64,000 bases of DNA from Mesostigma viride (Eukaryota > Streptophyta > Mesostigmatophyceae > Mesostigmatales > Mesostigmataceae), in contig RPFO01000175.1 of assembly GCA_009746045.1 (NCBI GenBank), positions 2,080,898 through 2,144,897 of the forward strand, read 5' to 3'. Below the pieces are notes generated by a model. It was not told the DNA's origin and ran no database searches. It worked only from the letters and a program-made list of their open reading frames with translations. This document shows positions 22,052 to 32,309 of this stretch, in pieces (position 1 is the first letter of the stretch; every line of letters starts with the position of its first letter). The position numbers and the translations under genes were made by a program.

Positions 22052-24460
22052 CACTCCGTCTGTGAACTTATAACGGGTGTGGCCCGTAATTTTTCGTAGA
22101 ATGCAGAATCGCGCCAAATGCGGGCGCCGGAGCGTCGCGCCGAATCTGGAAAAACGGTTCGATGGGATCCGAGATCCAATGCTGGGCTATTTGAATATAT
22201 TTTAAATATTTTTTTTGGATAACAAATATTGGTGAATTGCACGTTGCCATCTGAGGGGGTTTGGCTACAAACGTTAACAAAAAAGGGGTGATGAGATGGT
22301 TCTAAATTGGGGTATGATGATAAAGTTGAGGGCACCAAAAACCTCCTAAACCCAAAAGTACACTACATAATGGACGCTTGGTGAGAAATTCAGCATCAAT
22401 CATGCACAAGCTTCCAAATATCTAGGCACTCAAACCATTACGGGTGACACCCGTAATAAGAACTAGAATGCTCCATTCTAGCCTTTGGGTGTGCCATTCA
22501 TGTGGCATGGCCATCTGTGGTACCATGGCACATCCTCTCATTAGAGGATGATATGGTGATGAAATGGGCACATAGGACATGCTTTTGCACAAGAAATATT
22601 TTACTAAAGCTATCAAATGTAGGGCACAATGAGGGTTCAACCCATAGGTGCACCATGCTATGGGTCAAATGCGCCGTGCATGTGGCATGGCCGTCTAGTA
22701 TGGTGTCATGGCACATCCTCTCTATTTTGAAATGATATGGTGTTGAAATGGACACATAGGATGATGCTATTTTACAAGAAATATGATTACTGAAGCTATC
22801 AAATATAGGGCACTTGTTATGAGGGGCCAGCTCATAGCATGCACCATGCTATATAAACAAATGCATAGATAATAACCCACCGCTCGTCGTCCAGCACAAC
22901 TGTCAATGCATAAGACGGCAACACATGTAAATCCACGACGTGGTGCAAGTCCACATTCTGAAAATGTTGAAAAGAAAGGCATCGCCATATCATCATCCTA
23001 ATCATCGTATGTGCCTGTCTGGCAGGCAAACGCATACGACGCAACAATATAGCCTGAGAAACTCATGGCCACGTGCATACCATGAATGTCCGGGAACATC
23101 GATTAACCGCAAGTATCTTTCGGGCCTTGCGAGGTTTGCCCGCGATACGGTTAGCATGGCAAGGCACGGCATGCTCCCCAAGGGACCGCACACACACATG
23201 CACGGCTGGGGCTGTCGCAAAGCACTGCAGGCAGTAATAGCCTGCCATGGGTATTGCATGTTACTACGAGGAATCCACAGCCTCTATATACAAACACGCA
23301 AGCGGTTCATGCATTATAATGACAGTTGTGAACTTCCAAGCGCTTAACTTCGCAAACCATGCCCAAATACCTATTCAATTATCAGAGTTTATGACAAGGT
23401 GTTGCTGTTAAGGTAGCACATGAATAGCTAGCATCAGGCAAGATATGTATACAAGCATGAATGGACACCCATACCCAGTTCTCTAAACCTCTACCTCGCT
23501 TTGGGGGACCGTCTTGCAAGGCTTGCTTGTGACATGGGCAACGTAGCAGCCGGAACTGTCATGCATCTTAGAGAAAGCACCCACGTTTACGCAACGGGGC
23601 GCAGCCGCGCGCAGAGCTTAGCATTATGCAGTAACCTGCCTTCAGTTGAAGTCACACCGGCCATGTGCCGTGATCACATGTGATAAAAACTGGCAGATTT
23701 ACAAACCAAAAGTTGCCATAAACCTTCTCCCAGCCGGATGCAGGTAATCTTCACACGCCTCGACACCCGGAATCATGAAGCGCGCACTAGCTACTGAAGG
23801 TCCCGTCCTCCACGGGCCACCTTTTCTTGAGCATGAAGTACATAACCTCAGCGACACTGCCTGGCCGGGCGAGGTCTTCTCCCACTACGTAAGGTTCGCT
23901 ACCCATCGCCTCGAGTGAAATCTGAATTCCTTGCTGCTCCTTGCTCCTTCGACCAAGCAGGACCCTACGTGATAAAGTTGTCTTGATCAATCAATCGCCC
24001 AACACGGCCGCCAAAAATCCTGATTTAAAGCCGAGGCTCACAGCCCAACCATCAAGGACTGCGGACAGTTCATCGCCAGTGCCAAGATTAGGAGCACCCG
24101 AGGATACCTCGGCATACGACATCGCGACCGAAGCAGTCGTGACGAAAAGACAGTCTCCTTCTGCAGCCGACGTTGCTAGCATTTGCCTGCATCTGCACCG
24201 TTGTTGGCATTCGGCGGTCCGATTGCAAGCCCAAGAAAGTCCAAAAAAGCACCTTTTTCCATGGGGTGGCCACGGAGCATCTGACATGGGGTGGCCGTGA
24301 AAATTAGATATTCTTTTAGGCCTTGAAGTCAGCTTTCATCCTATCCAATAAAAAGCGCATTCTGACAATTAGTTCAATAGTAACCACCAATAGAGTAACC
24401 ATGCCTCCATTACGGGCCACGCCCGTAATACGGGCCACGCCCGTAATTACAGACGGAGTG
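22052..24460. mobile_element. TIR element flanked by TTAA, about 2.4 kb
   Basis: The perfect 12-bp terminal inverted repeat CACTCCGTCTGT is at 22052-22063 and 24449-24460, bordered by TTAA on both sides (22048-22051 and 24461-24464). Inside each end is ACGGG(T/C)GTGGCCCGTA, duplicated at the right end. The duplication could be TTAA or just TA, so a piggyBac-like or Tc1/mariner-like (Stowaway-like TIR) origin cannot be separated. I found no transposase. A palindrome of the same GGGT-CC type occurs internally at about 22440-22461, so nested or chimeric structure is possible. Confidence 0.6.
22497..22850. repeat. Tandem duplication of about 180 bp
   Basis: Two diverged units each contain CATGTGGCATGGCC, ATGGCACATCCTCTC, ACAAGAAATAT and AAGCTATCAAAT in the same order. 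They lie inside the TIR element. Confidence 0.8.
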
Positions 24461-24464
24461 TTAA

Positions 24465-25086
24465 GGTGGTTATCTTTTAATTTCACGTTTCGCAGGTCAT
24501 GTGACAGCAGACAGTCGGTTGACAGGATCAGCCCAGCCAAATTAGTGAAATTACTGTACAATTTCACTAATTTGGCAATACATGTATATCGCCGAAGCAG
24601 CTGGGGCATCTGGAGTGTGCCACGTGGCAGTAATTGTGGACGTTGCGACTTGCAAAGTAGGTATGCAAGCAGCGCGGAAATCCAACCCACTGGACCGCAA
24701 ACCGCGCGCTGACAACACTTGACTAGGGCGTGCACGGTGCAAGGGGCTTCAGGGCTCAGGCGACGTATTGCTACATGTAAAAGGAGATTTCACCGGCAGT
24801 TTTAGGAAATTCGGCAGGGGATATAATATATGGAGAACACCAGTAACGGTGATCATCAAAATTCAAAAGATGGTGATGCCCAGAGTGCTCTCAATTACAA
24901 GCACGGCTTGCGGAATGTATATTGAATTTGCTGCAGTTCACCTCTGCTGTAGGATGCTTACTAGGGAATTTCCCGGGTAAATGTCGGGAATTTAATTTGG
25001 GTATTTAAAAAAGAGGTCGCTCAATTGTATACCTGGTAGTTGGGTAACGAGAGGACAGCGCGGTGACGCCTGCGCGGACCTGAACA
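24465..25086 (+). promoter_or_regulatory. Presumed 5' flank of the helicase gene
   Basis: No ORF is supported. A GCCACGTGGC palindrome (G-box-like core CACGTG) lies at about 24619-24628 and an AT-rich GGGGATATAATATATGG at about 24817. Neither is proven. The ATG at 25087 is preceded by AACA, an acceptable eukaryotic start context. Confidence 0.3.
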
Positions 25087-28000
25087 ATGCCGTCCGACGC
25101 AGCGAAGAAGAAACAGCAAGCGAAAAAGGCAGCAGCAGCATCCAAGCGTGGCGGTGCTGCGGCAGATAAAAATGCTGCGGCGACAAATAAGGATGACTAC
25201 GCTCCCGCACAGGGGACCATCCACCGATTGAGGTTCCCACCGTCTTTAACTGCCAGGCAACGAGCCATAATTCACGAAATCGCCGAGGAGCATGGCCTCT
25301 CGCATGCTAGCACTGGAGAGGATGCTGCGCGACACATTCGCGTTTGGACCGAGGATGACACTGGCGAAGAACTCGTAGTAACCGGGGAGGACGACGACGC
25401 AATATGCTCGGCTATGCGCAAATTGCTGGGCGAGGACGTGAGCGCGCGTTTCCGCGAGGCGGCGACCGCGCCCGGCGGGCGAAGCCAGGCCGGCGGGCCG
25501 GCGTCCAACGCCGCCGCGGCGGAGAAAATGTACAAGACCCTCGGCGGCGCCGCGTCGAAGCCCCTCACGCTGGAGGAGTTCATATCCCGCACCCTGCCCT
25601 TGATTGACATGGAGAAGGACGCCGAGATGGCGGCCTCCCAGGAGACCACCTCCCAGCTGTCCCCCGAGGCGGCCCAGAAGCGCGGCCGCGCGCTCCTCAA
25701 CCTCAAGTGCACCGACCTTCAAACCGGTCTCCTCGGGAAGACCCTGCTCACGCTCGAGCCCAACCGCGGGGACCTGCTGCCCGCGCACAAGCTGACCCCG
25801 CACGATGTCGTCAGTGTGCGCCCCAACCGGTCCCTGGACACCTCCCCGGCGGCAGTCCTCGCCCAGGGCGTCGTCTACCGGCTCAAGGAGTCCCTGGTGG
25901 TCGTCGCCGTCGACGACATCCCCGAATCGGGCCTCGACGTGCCCCTCCGGCTCGACAAGCTAGCCAACGACGTCACGTACAAGCGGCTCAAAGCCACCGT
26001 GGCGGCGCTCAGCAAGGGGGTCATCTCAGGCCCCGCGGCCAACCTGGTCCCCATCCTGTTCCACCAGCGCCCCCCCGCCGCGACGCTCCCGTCGTCGGCC
26101 GCGTCCTGCAAGGGTCATGATGCTGCGGCTCATAAGGGCCATGATGCGGCCTCTTGTTCGGGCCATGATGGGGGTTCTGTGAAGGGCAATGACGTTGGTG
26201 CCGGCGCGGGGCATGAACACCAGAGGAGCACCGAGGGGCATGACCACCGCGCCAGTTCCATATCAGTATCCTCCGGTGCTGGCCACGATCACCACCGGGG
26301 CAGCTCCACATCCTCCGGCTCGATGACATCATCGCCGAGCGACTTTGGGGGCGCGTTCAACCGTGACCTGGACGCCTCGCAGAAGAGGGCGGTGGCGCGT
26401 GCGCTAGCATCGCGCGACGTGGCGCTGCTGCACGGGCCACCCGGCACGGGCAAGACGACGGCAGTGGTGGAGCTCATCCTGCAGGAGGTCAAGCGGGGCA
26501 CGCGCGTGCTGGCGTGCGCCGCGTCCAACATCGCGGTGAGGGGGGTGGTCACTGTAACTATCATTATTAGTATTTATTATTTTTCTTTGTTATCATAAGT
26601 GAGGCGTGCTCGTGCTGGCGTGTGCAGTGCACAACATCGCGGTCAGGGGGGCACGGATATAATATTACGGTTGCGGACAATACTTACTTGGTCATTGATC
26701 CCAAGTTATTTAAATTGTCACTCGTCCCAAGTTATTTAAATGGTCGCTGATCCCAAGTTTTTGGATAGGACCAAGGTAGGGAGGCCATCGCAGGGTGCAT
26801 TCACAGAGTGGGGTGCATTGGTGCGATATCATTAGGGACAGTTGTGTTGCCTAGATAGTCCGTTCTCTACCAAATGCCCCAGCATTGTCCCTGGGTATTC
26901 GAAGCCTTCGACTTCGGCCATGGCCTTAGCCAGCAGTCTCAGGCAAATGTGTTAGGCGATTGCCATATTAGGCAATATTTCTAGGCAAGTGTCTGAGGCA
27001 ATGGACTAAGGTAACGGTGTTAGACAGCAATCTTAGGCTATTGTCGGAGGCAATGGACTCTCAAGGGTCGTGAGGGCGGCATGCTTTATGGTTGCAGGAT
27101 CATGGGGGGCTGTCGGCTTATCCTCCTGCAGCCTGTATGTGGGAATGATACTTCTGCCATTCACCTCCCGCGACTCAGGCTGTTTCCACGTCGCTGTCAT
27201 AGCAGGTTGGCTTGTGCCAGCATGCTCAGGAGGCAATCTCTTTGTAGGGTCCTTTGTAATCGGGCCAGGGCATTCTTGGAGGGTCATGTTGACCCCTGCA
27301 ACGCTTGGGTTTTCTATTAGCATCCTACTCATTGTGTATATAGGGTTGAAGGCTCCTTTACTCTGTATTGGCACCCACCTGACGCAGTCACGTGCTTATT
27401 AACTATTCAATTAATCCTACTAGTGCCCTCACTCTTTTGTGTAGTTTGCCTCAGCCACCTGTGGTGCTTCTGCCTTTGTAGCTTCAGCTTCTAAAGCGTT
27501 CGCTTCTGCTGCTGCGTGTTTCCCCCTCCCCCCCCCTCCCCCCTTGCCTTCCGCCCTTTCCCTTCCCCCCCTTGCCTTCCGCCCTTTCCCTTCCCCTCCT
27601 TTCCTTCCCCCCTTTCCCTTCCCCCCCTTTCCCCCCCTTTTCCTTTCCAACATCCCCCCCATCCCCCCCTTCCCCCCCCCCCTTTGCCCCCCCCCCCCTT
27701 TCGCCAGGTGGACAACATGGTGGAGCGGCTGGCCGCGCACAAGTGCAACGCCGTGCGCCTGGGCCACCCCGCGCGCCTGCTCCCCTCAGTGCTCGACCGC
27801 TCGCTGGACGCGCTCGTGCTCCGTTCCGACAACACGGCACTCGCGCGCGACGTCCGTCGCGAGATCAAGGCGCTGAACGAGTCGCTCTTCAAGACGCGCG
27901 ACCGCGCGCTCAAGTCCCAGATGCGCCGCGAGCTCAAGGCCCTCACCAAGGAGGAGGTGCAGCGGGAAAGGCAGGCCGTGGTGGACGTAATCAAGGGCGC

Positions 28001-29042
28001 GGACGTCGTGTTGACGACGCTCACGGGGTCCCTGGGGTCCCAGCTCGCTGACGAGACGTTCGACCTCGTCGTCATTGACGAGGCCGCCCAGGCCCTGGAG
28101 GCCGCGTGCTGGCAGGCGCTGCTGAAGGGGCGGCGGTGCGTACTGGCGGGGGACCACTTGCAGCTGCCGCCTACGTGCCAGAGCGACGAGGCGGCCAAGA
28201 AGGGGTTGGGGGTCACGTTGTTCGAGCGGGTCGCGGCGGGGCCGTACGGGCGTGACGTCACCAGCATGCTCACCGTGCAATACCGTATGCACGAGGACAT
28301 CATGAACTGGTCGTCGGGGGAGCTGTACGGAGGGCTGATTTCAGCCCACGGGAGTGTCGCGCGTCACCGGCTGAGCGACTTGGACTATATCGGCCCCTCG
28401 GGTCACAAACACCGGAAGAGTGTCGCGATCGCGCCGGGGGGGGGGAAGGAGGATGGCCAGGGGGGTGATGACCATGGGGGTGGAGACTCCAATGTGCTCG
28501 ACGAGGTGCTCGTGTTGATTGACACTGCGGGGTGTGATGATCAGGAGACCAAGGAGGCGGACGGCGACAGCACATATAATGCCGAGGAGGCGCGGGTTGC
28601 GATGGCCCATGTTGGCCGACTGCTGGCCGCGGGGGTGGCCCCCGGTCACATCGGCGTGATCACCCCCTACAATGCGCAGGTGCAGCTGCTACGGGAGCTG
28701 CGGCAGGGGCTCCCGAAGATACAACATTCTTCGGGCGGCAAGGGGGGCGGCGCGGCTGCTGCGGGTAGCACCGGGGACGCGGTGGAGATCAGCACGGTGG
28801 ACGGTTTCCAGGGGCGCGAGAAGGAGGCTATCGTGATCTCGATGGTCCGCTCCAATGATAAAGGGGAGGTGGGGTTCCTTGCGGACGCCAGAAGGATGAA
28901 CGTGGCCGTGACGCGCGCGCGCAGGCACTGCGCGGTCGTGTGTGACACGGAAACTGTCTCCAAGGACCCCTTCCTCAAGCGCATGGTCGCCTATTTCGAG
29001 GAGCATGGGCTGTACCGGGGCGCCATGGAGTATGGCAGCTAG
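25087..29042 (+). CDS. IGHMBP2: Superfamily 1 helicase, IGHMBP2/SMUBP-2 type, two exons
   Basis: Upf1-like RNA/DNA helicase family. Exon 1 is 25087-26535; exon 2 is 27708-29042 (TAG). The intron (26536-27707, GT...AG) is phase 0. Joining gives ASNIA/VDNMVERL, a family-typical sequence, and about 927 residues (human IGHMBP2 has 993). After a Lys/Ala-rich start comes an R3H domain (about 45-90, R59-xxx-H63). In human IGHMBP2 the R3H follows the helicase. Next are the helicase's N-terminal barrel region, a Gly-His-Asp-rich insert (about 342-405), Walker A GPPGTGKTT (450-458), motif II DEAAQ (607-611), motif III GDHLQLPPT, motif IV QYRMH, motif V GFQGRE (849-854) and motif VI VAVTRAR (882-888). 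All catalytic motifs are intact. I see no C-terminal AN1 finger. The family is certain; the exact biological role is inferred. Confidence 0.95.
26536..27707 (+). other. IGHMBP2: Helicase intron with a duplicated exon end and a long C-rich tract
   Basis: Donor GCG/GTGAGG and acceptor TTTCGCCAG/GTGGAC. At 26604-26652 a diverged copy of the last 40 or so exon bases plus donor occurs (CGTGCTGGCGTGTGCAGTGC...AACATCGCG/GTCAGG). From about 27516 to the acceptor the sequence is almost entirely pyrimidine, with CCTTGCCTTCCGCCCTTTCC-type repeats and long C runs. The middle has AGGCAA/TTAGGCAAT-type short repeats and no ORF worth calling. Confidence 0.85.
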
Positions 29043-30090
29043 GCATGCATCAAAGAGACAACCAGTGTCAATGTATGGGTGCGCACCATTCTAATACATC
29101 CTGGAGTAAGCTGCAAAGCGGACTTGGTGCAGAAGTACAACTGAGATCCGTGGCGGGGCGTCAGTACCCAGTGGTATAGCGACCCGCAAAAGGTCACGGA
29201 CGTTAGAATTACGCCAGAATATAAATGATGGACGTAAAAGTTGAGTACGCCGGCGGAATAACAAGTGAGCCGCACGTAAATGACCGATTAAATGGAATAG
29301 CGTGTGACAGTTTAATTACTTCGATACATGTGCAAAATGACCCTAAACCCTGATTGGGTCGCTCATGTAAAGCGCGTGTACAGTCGTTGACGTCTTACAT
29401 TGGGTGGGTGTCACGCCCAAACTTGGCCTGACCAACTTGAGATGTGAAACTAAATCGAGGTGAAGCCGTAGCCGCCAGAATTCTAAAAACCTTGCGTGGA
29501 TTCAAGGGGCTAGATTCGCAAATGATAACGTTGATCCCCCCAAAACTCCATCATTATGGGCTCAGCACTATATTATGCCAAACAAGAGCTCTTGTCCAGG
29601 GCTGCATCATCAACATTGTCCAAAGATCCTGTTCTGGACAGCCGTATCCCACATGTAGTTATATTCATTTGACTGCCACACTATTCGCGTGGCTGGAGAT
29701 CCCACTCGTCGTGATACCACTACATAGTACATGCACGGCAGCCTTTGTCAAGGCCAGTGACAGCGCTGCATGATCTACACGTCCGGCTGTCATGAGTATT
29801 CTGTTTGGCCGCACGTACCAAAAAAGTGGGCATGCGATCCTTTGAGCTAGTGGATTCTAAGGACTGCATGGCATAAATTTGGTTGTCTCATTGATAAACT
29901 TTTTTGGATCGTACGCCTCGCCTATTGAACTGTGCAAGCAGCTCCACCACCAGCAGCGCCTCCGCAATGCCTTCTTTCAATTTCGTTCGGCTGAGAAGCT
30001 CCCCAGCACCGCCTGCCCCCACCTTCAGCAATACGCCCTCTTCTCCCTTCTTGGACGCTCCCTTGAGGAGCTCTGCCCCCCCCCCCCCTC
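29043..30090. other. 3' flank of the helicase gene, no gene seen
   Basis: No supported coding region. A TGTAA motif (the green-algal type of poly(A) signal) lies at 29366-29370, but so short a motif is weak evidence. Confidence 0.35.
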
Positions 30091-30905
30091 ACCACCAACT
30101 TGACCGATCGAAACCTCCATCCGCTCACTCCTTCGAGAGGCCCTCGAGCAGCACGTGGCCCCCCTCGCTGCAGATGTGGCAGCCATGGGCGGCACGTTGA
30201 CTGCCGAGCTCCCCCTTCTCTCCACTGCCGCCACCGCCACCTCTACCCTCCTCGCCTCCACCTCCAAAGCCACCACCACGGCCACCACCGACGCCATCAC
30301 CGCCCAACTCCTCAACATCGACCAGCGCCTCAAGGACAACGTGCCATCGCCATCGAGTGCCTGCAAAACACCGAAGGCCGGCACCGCCCAGGCGTTGAAG
30401 GACATTGCAGCCCGGCTAGCCCCTGCTGGCCCCGCCGGCGATGCCCCTCCCACCCAGACCTGGGCCGCCATGCTGCTGAATCACACCACCTCCACCACCT
30501 CCGCCATCGCTGCACAGCTCAAGCAGCAGACGCTCGACCTGGAGCCGCGAGGAGGCCGAGCTCGACAAGCGCAGCCGCAATGTCATCGTCAAGCACTTGG
30601 ACCTGCTTGAAGGTGAGACCCCCGAGTCCCTTGCCAAAGCGTTTGAGAACACCGTATTTAACTGTCCCCATGGCTCTCAGCGGTAAGGTCAAGCCGGGGG
30701 TGAGATCCGCCGCCTTCCCCGCTCGCGGGTTAAGGCTGGACCGCCCCCGCTTCTCCTCACCTTTGACACCAAGGCGGATAAGCTGGAGTTGTCGCGTACT
30801 CGTGCCAAACTCCCTGCACTGACAGTAGCCCACGACCTCGTTGGCCCTCATGAGGTATGGCTGCATGGGCCGGTGATCGATGGGCCACATGCTAGCCTTA
30901 CCCCA
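30091..30905 (+). pseudogene. LINE ORF1-like fragment
   Basis: Several frames carry pieces of one protein: a helical region with LREALEQHVAPLAADVAAMG, low-complexity Ser/Thr/Ala, then EEAELDKRSRNVIVKHLDLL and, after frame breaks, LLTFDTKADKLELSRTRAK. The same order occurs at 48.1-48.6 plus 50.3-50.6 kb. The RSRNVIVKHL and dK...R-type segments recall the RNA-binding region of non-LTR ORF1 proteins. At about 30905 it abuts the truncated LTR retrotransposon. Confidence 0.5.
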
Positions 30906-32309
30906 CTAGTGCTGCCCACTAGACCAATCCGTGTATAGCACAAATGGCTGGGCATAGTCGGGCTGACGGAGTATCGGCGCTGAGGTGAGCTCTGCCTTGA
31001 TGGTCTCAATGGCGCGTTGCTGCGCCGGACCCCATGCCCAGACTGCACCTTTCTTCAACAGCTCCGTCAGTGGCTTAACCTTGGTGCTGAAGTTGGGGAT
31101 ATAACCTCGGTAATACCCCGCCAGCCCCAGGTAAGCCCGCACACCCGCCACATCCGTGGGCGTTGCCGCGTTGACGATCGCTTCCACCTTGGCCGCTTGT
31201 GGAGTTCTGCCGCCAGGAATGATCTGGTGTCCGAGGAAGTCGAGGCTCCGCTGCGCAAACCGACACTTCTCGGGATGCAGCTTCAGGTTGGCTCGCGCCA
31301 GTGCCATGCGCACCTGCTCAAGGTGCTGGAGGTGTTGCTCAAATGTCTCACTGAAGATGATCACATCATCAATGTAACACGCAGCGAATGGCATGCCATT
31401 CAACACTTGATCCATGGCACGCTGAAAGATGGCACTCGCATTCCTATGCCCGAAAGGCATCCTGACCCACTCATAGAGTCGGTGGCCCCCCCAGAACGCG
31501 AGCTTGCGTTGGTCACCCTCCGCCACTTGGATTTGGTGAAACCCACTGCGGAGGTCTAGGGATGAGATGAACTGCACGCGTGGCGATATCCGGTCAAGCA
31601 CATCGTCCACTCGCGGCATGGGGTACCTGTCCATCGGGGTGTGTGCGTTGAGTTGCCGCAGGTCCGTCGCCATGCGCATCCCAGTCCATTCACCTGTCAC
31701 CGCATCCTTCTTGGGCGCCACGACGGTCGCGGCCGCATAGTTGGATGTGGATGACCGAATGATGCCAGCAGCCTCCAGCTCCTCGCATTGTTGCTGCACA
31801 AACTCCAGCTCAGCTTGACTCAGCCGGTGTTGTCGGCGAAACAGTGGCTGATCGGTGTCCAGCGGGACCCGCATCTGCCCACCATTGTAGCATCCCAGCT
31901 CTTGACTGCTGAATGCAAACGCGTTGCGCGCACCTTCCAGCCACTTGAGCAGCCTCGCACGTTGCTCAGCTGTGAGGTGCTCACAGACGCTCCATTGATG
32001 GTTTGCTGCCGGGTCGCTTGCGCTCGAGACATTGTGCACAGCCACCGTGGGACCGCGCACGGCCGCCGACTGAAACAGCATGTATGCCGCCGCTCCCGGC
32101 GTAATGCCTCGCTCTCCCACCTGCCGTTGTGCCTTCGCCACGAGGAACTGAAAGGCCGGAGCCGCCGAGAACACACAGCTGGTGAGGAGCGCAGTCATGA
32201 GGATGACTGACCATACCTGGCGCCAGGTGTAGGACCACCCTTGGCCCCTGCCGCCTGCACGCTCCGCCTTAGGCACACCAGCCGGCGCAGCACCGGTGGG
32301 TGGAGAAGT
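30906..32309 (-). pseudogene. Ty3/gypsy reverse transcriptase, truncated in RNase H
   Basis: Open from 32309 to a TAG at 30906-30908, with no ATG near the start; counting from the GTG at 32276 gives 456 residues. It contains RT motifs in order: ATVVAPKKDAVTGEW, MATDLRQLNAHTPMDRYPMP, FISSLDLRSGFHQI, ASAIFQRAMDQVL, the catalytic YIDD (301-304) and FLGHQIIPGG. A connection region and the opening of RNase H (FVLYTDWSSG) follow, where it stops. The reading frame differs from the upstream methyltransferase frame; the two overlap over 32195-32309. Expression would need a frameshift, unless one of the frames is damaged. Without RNase H and integrase this copy is not autonomous. Confidence 0.85.
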
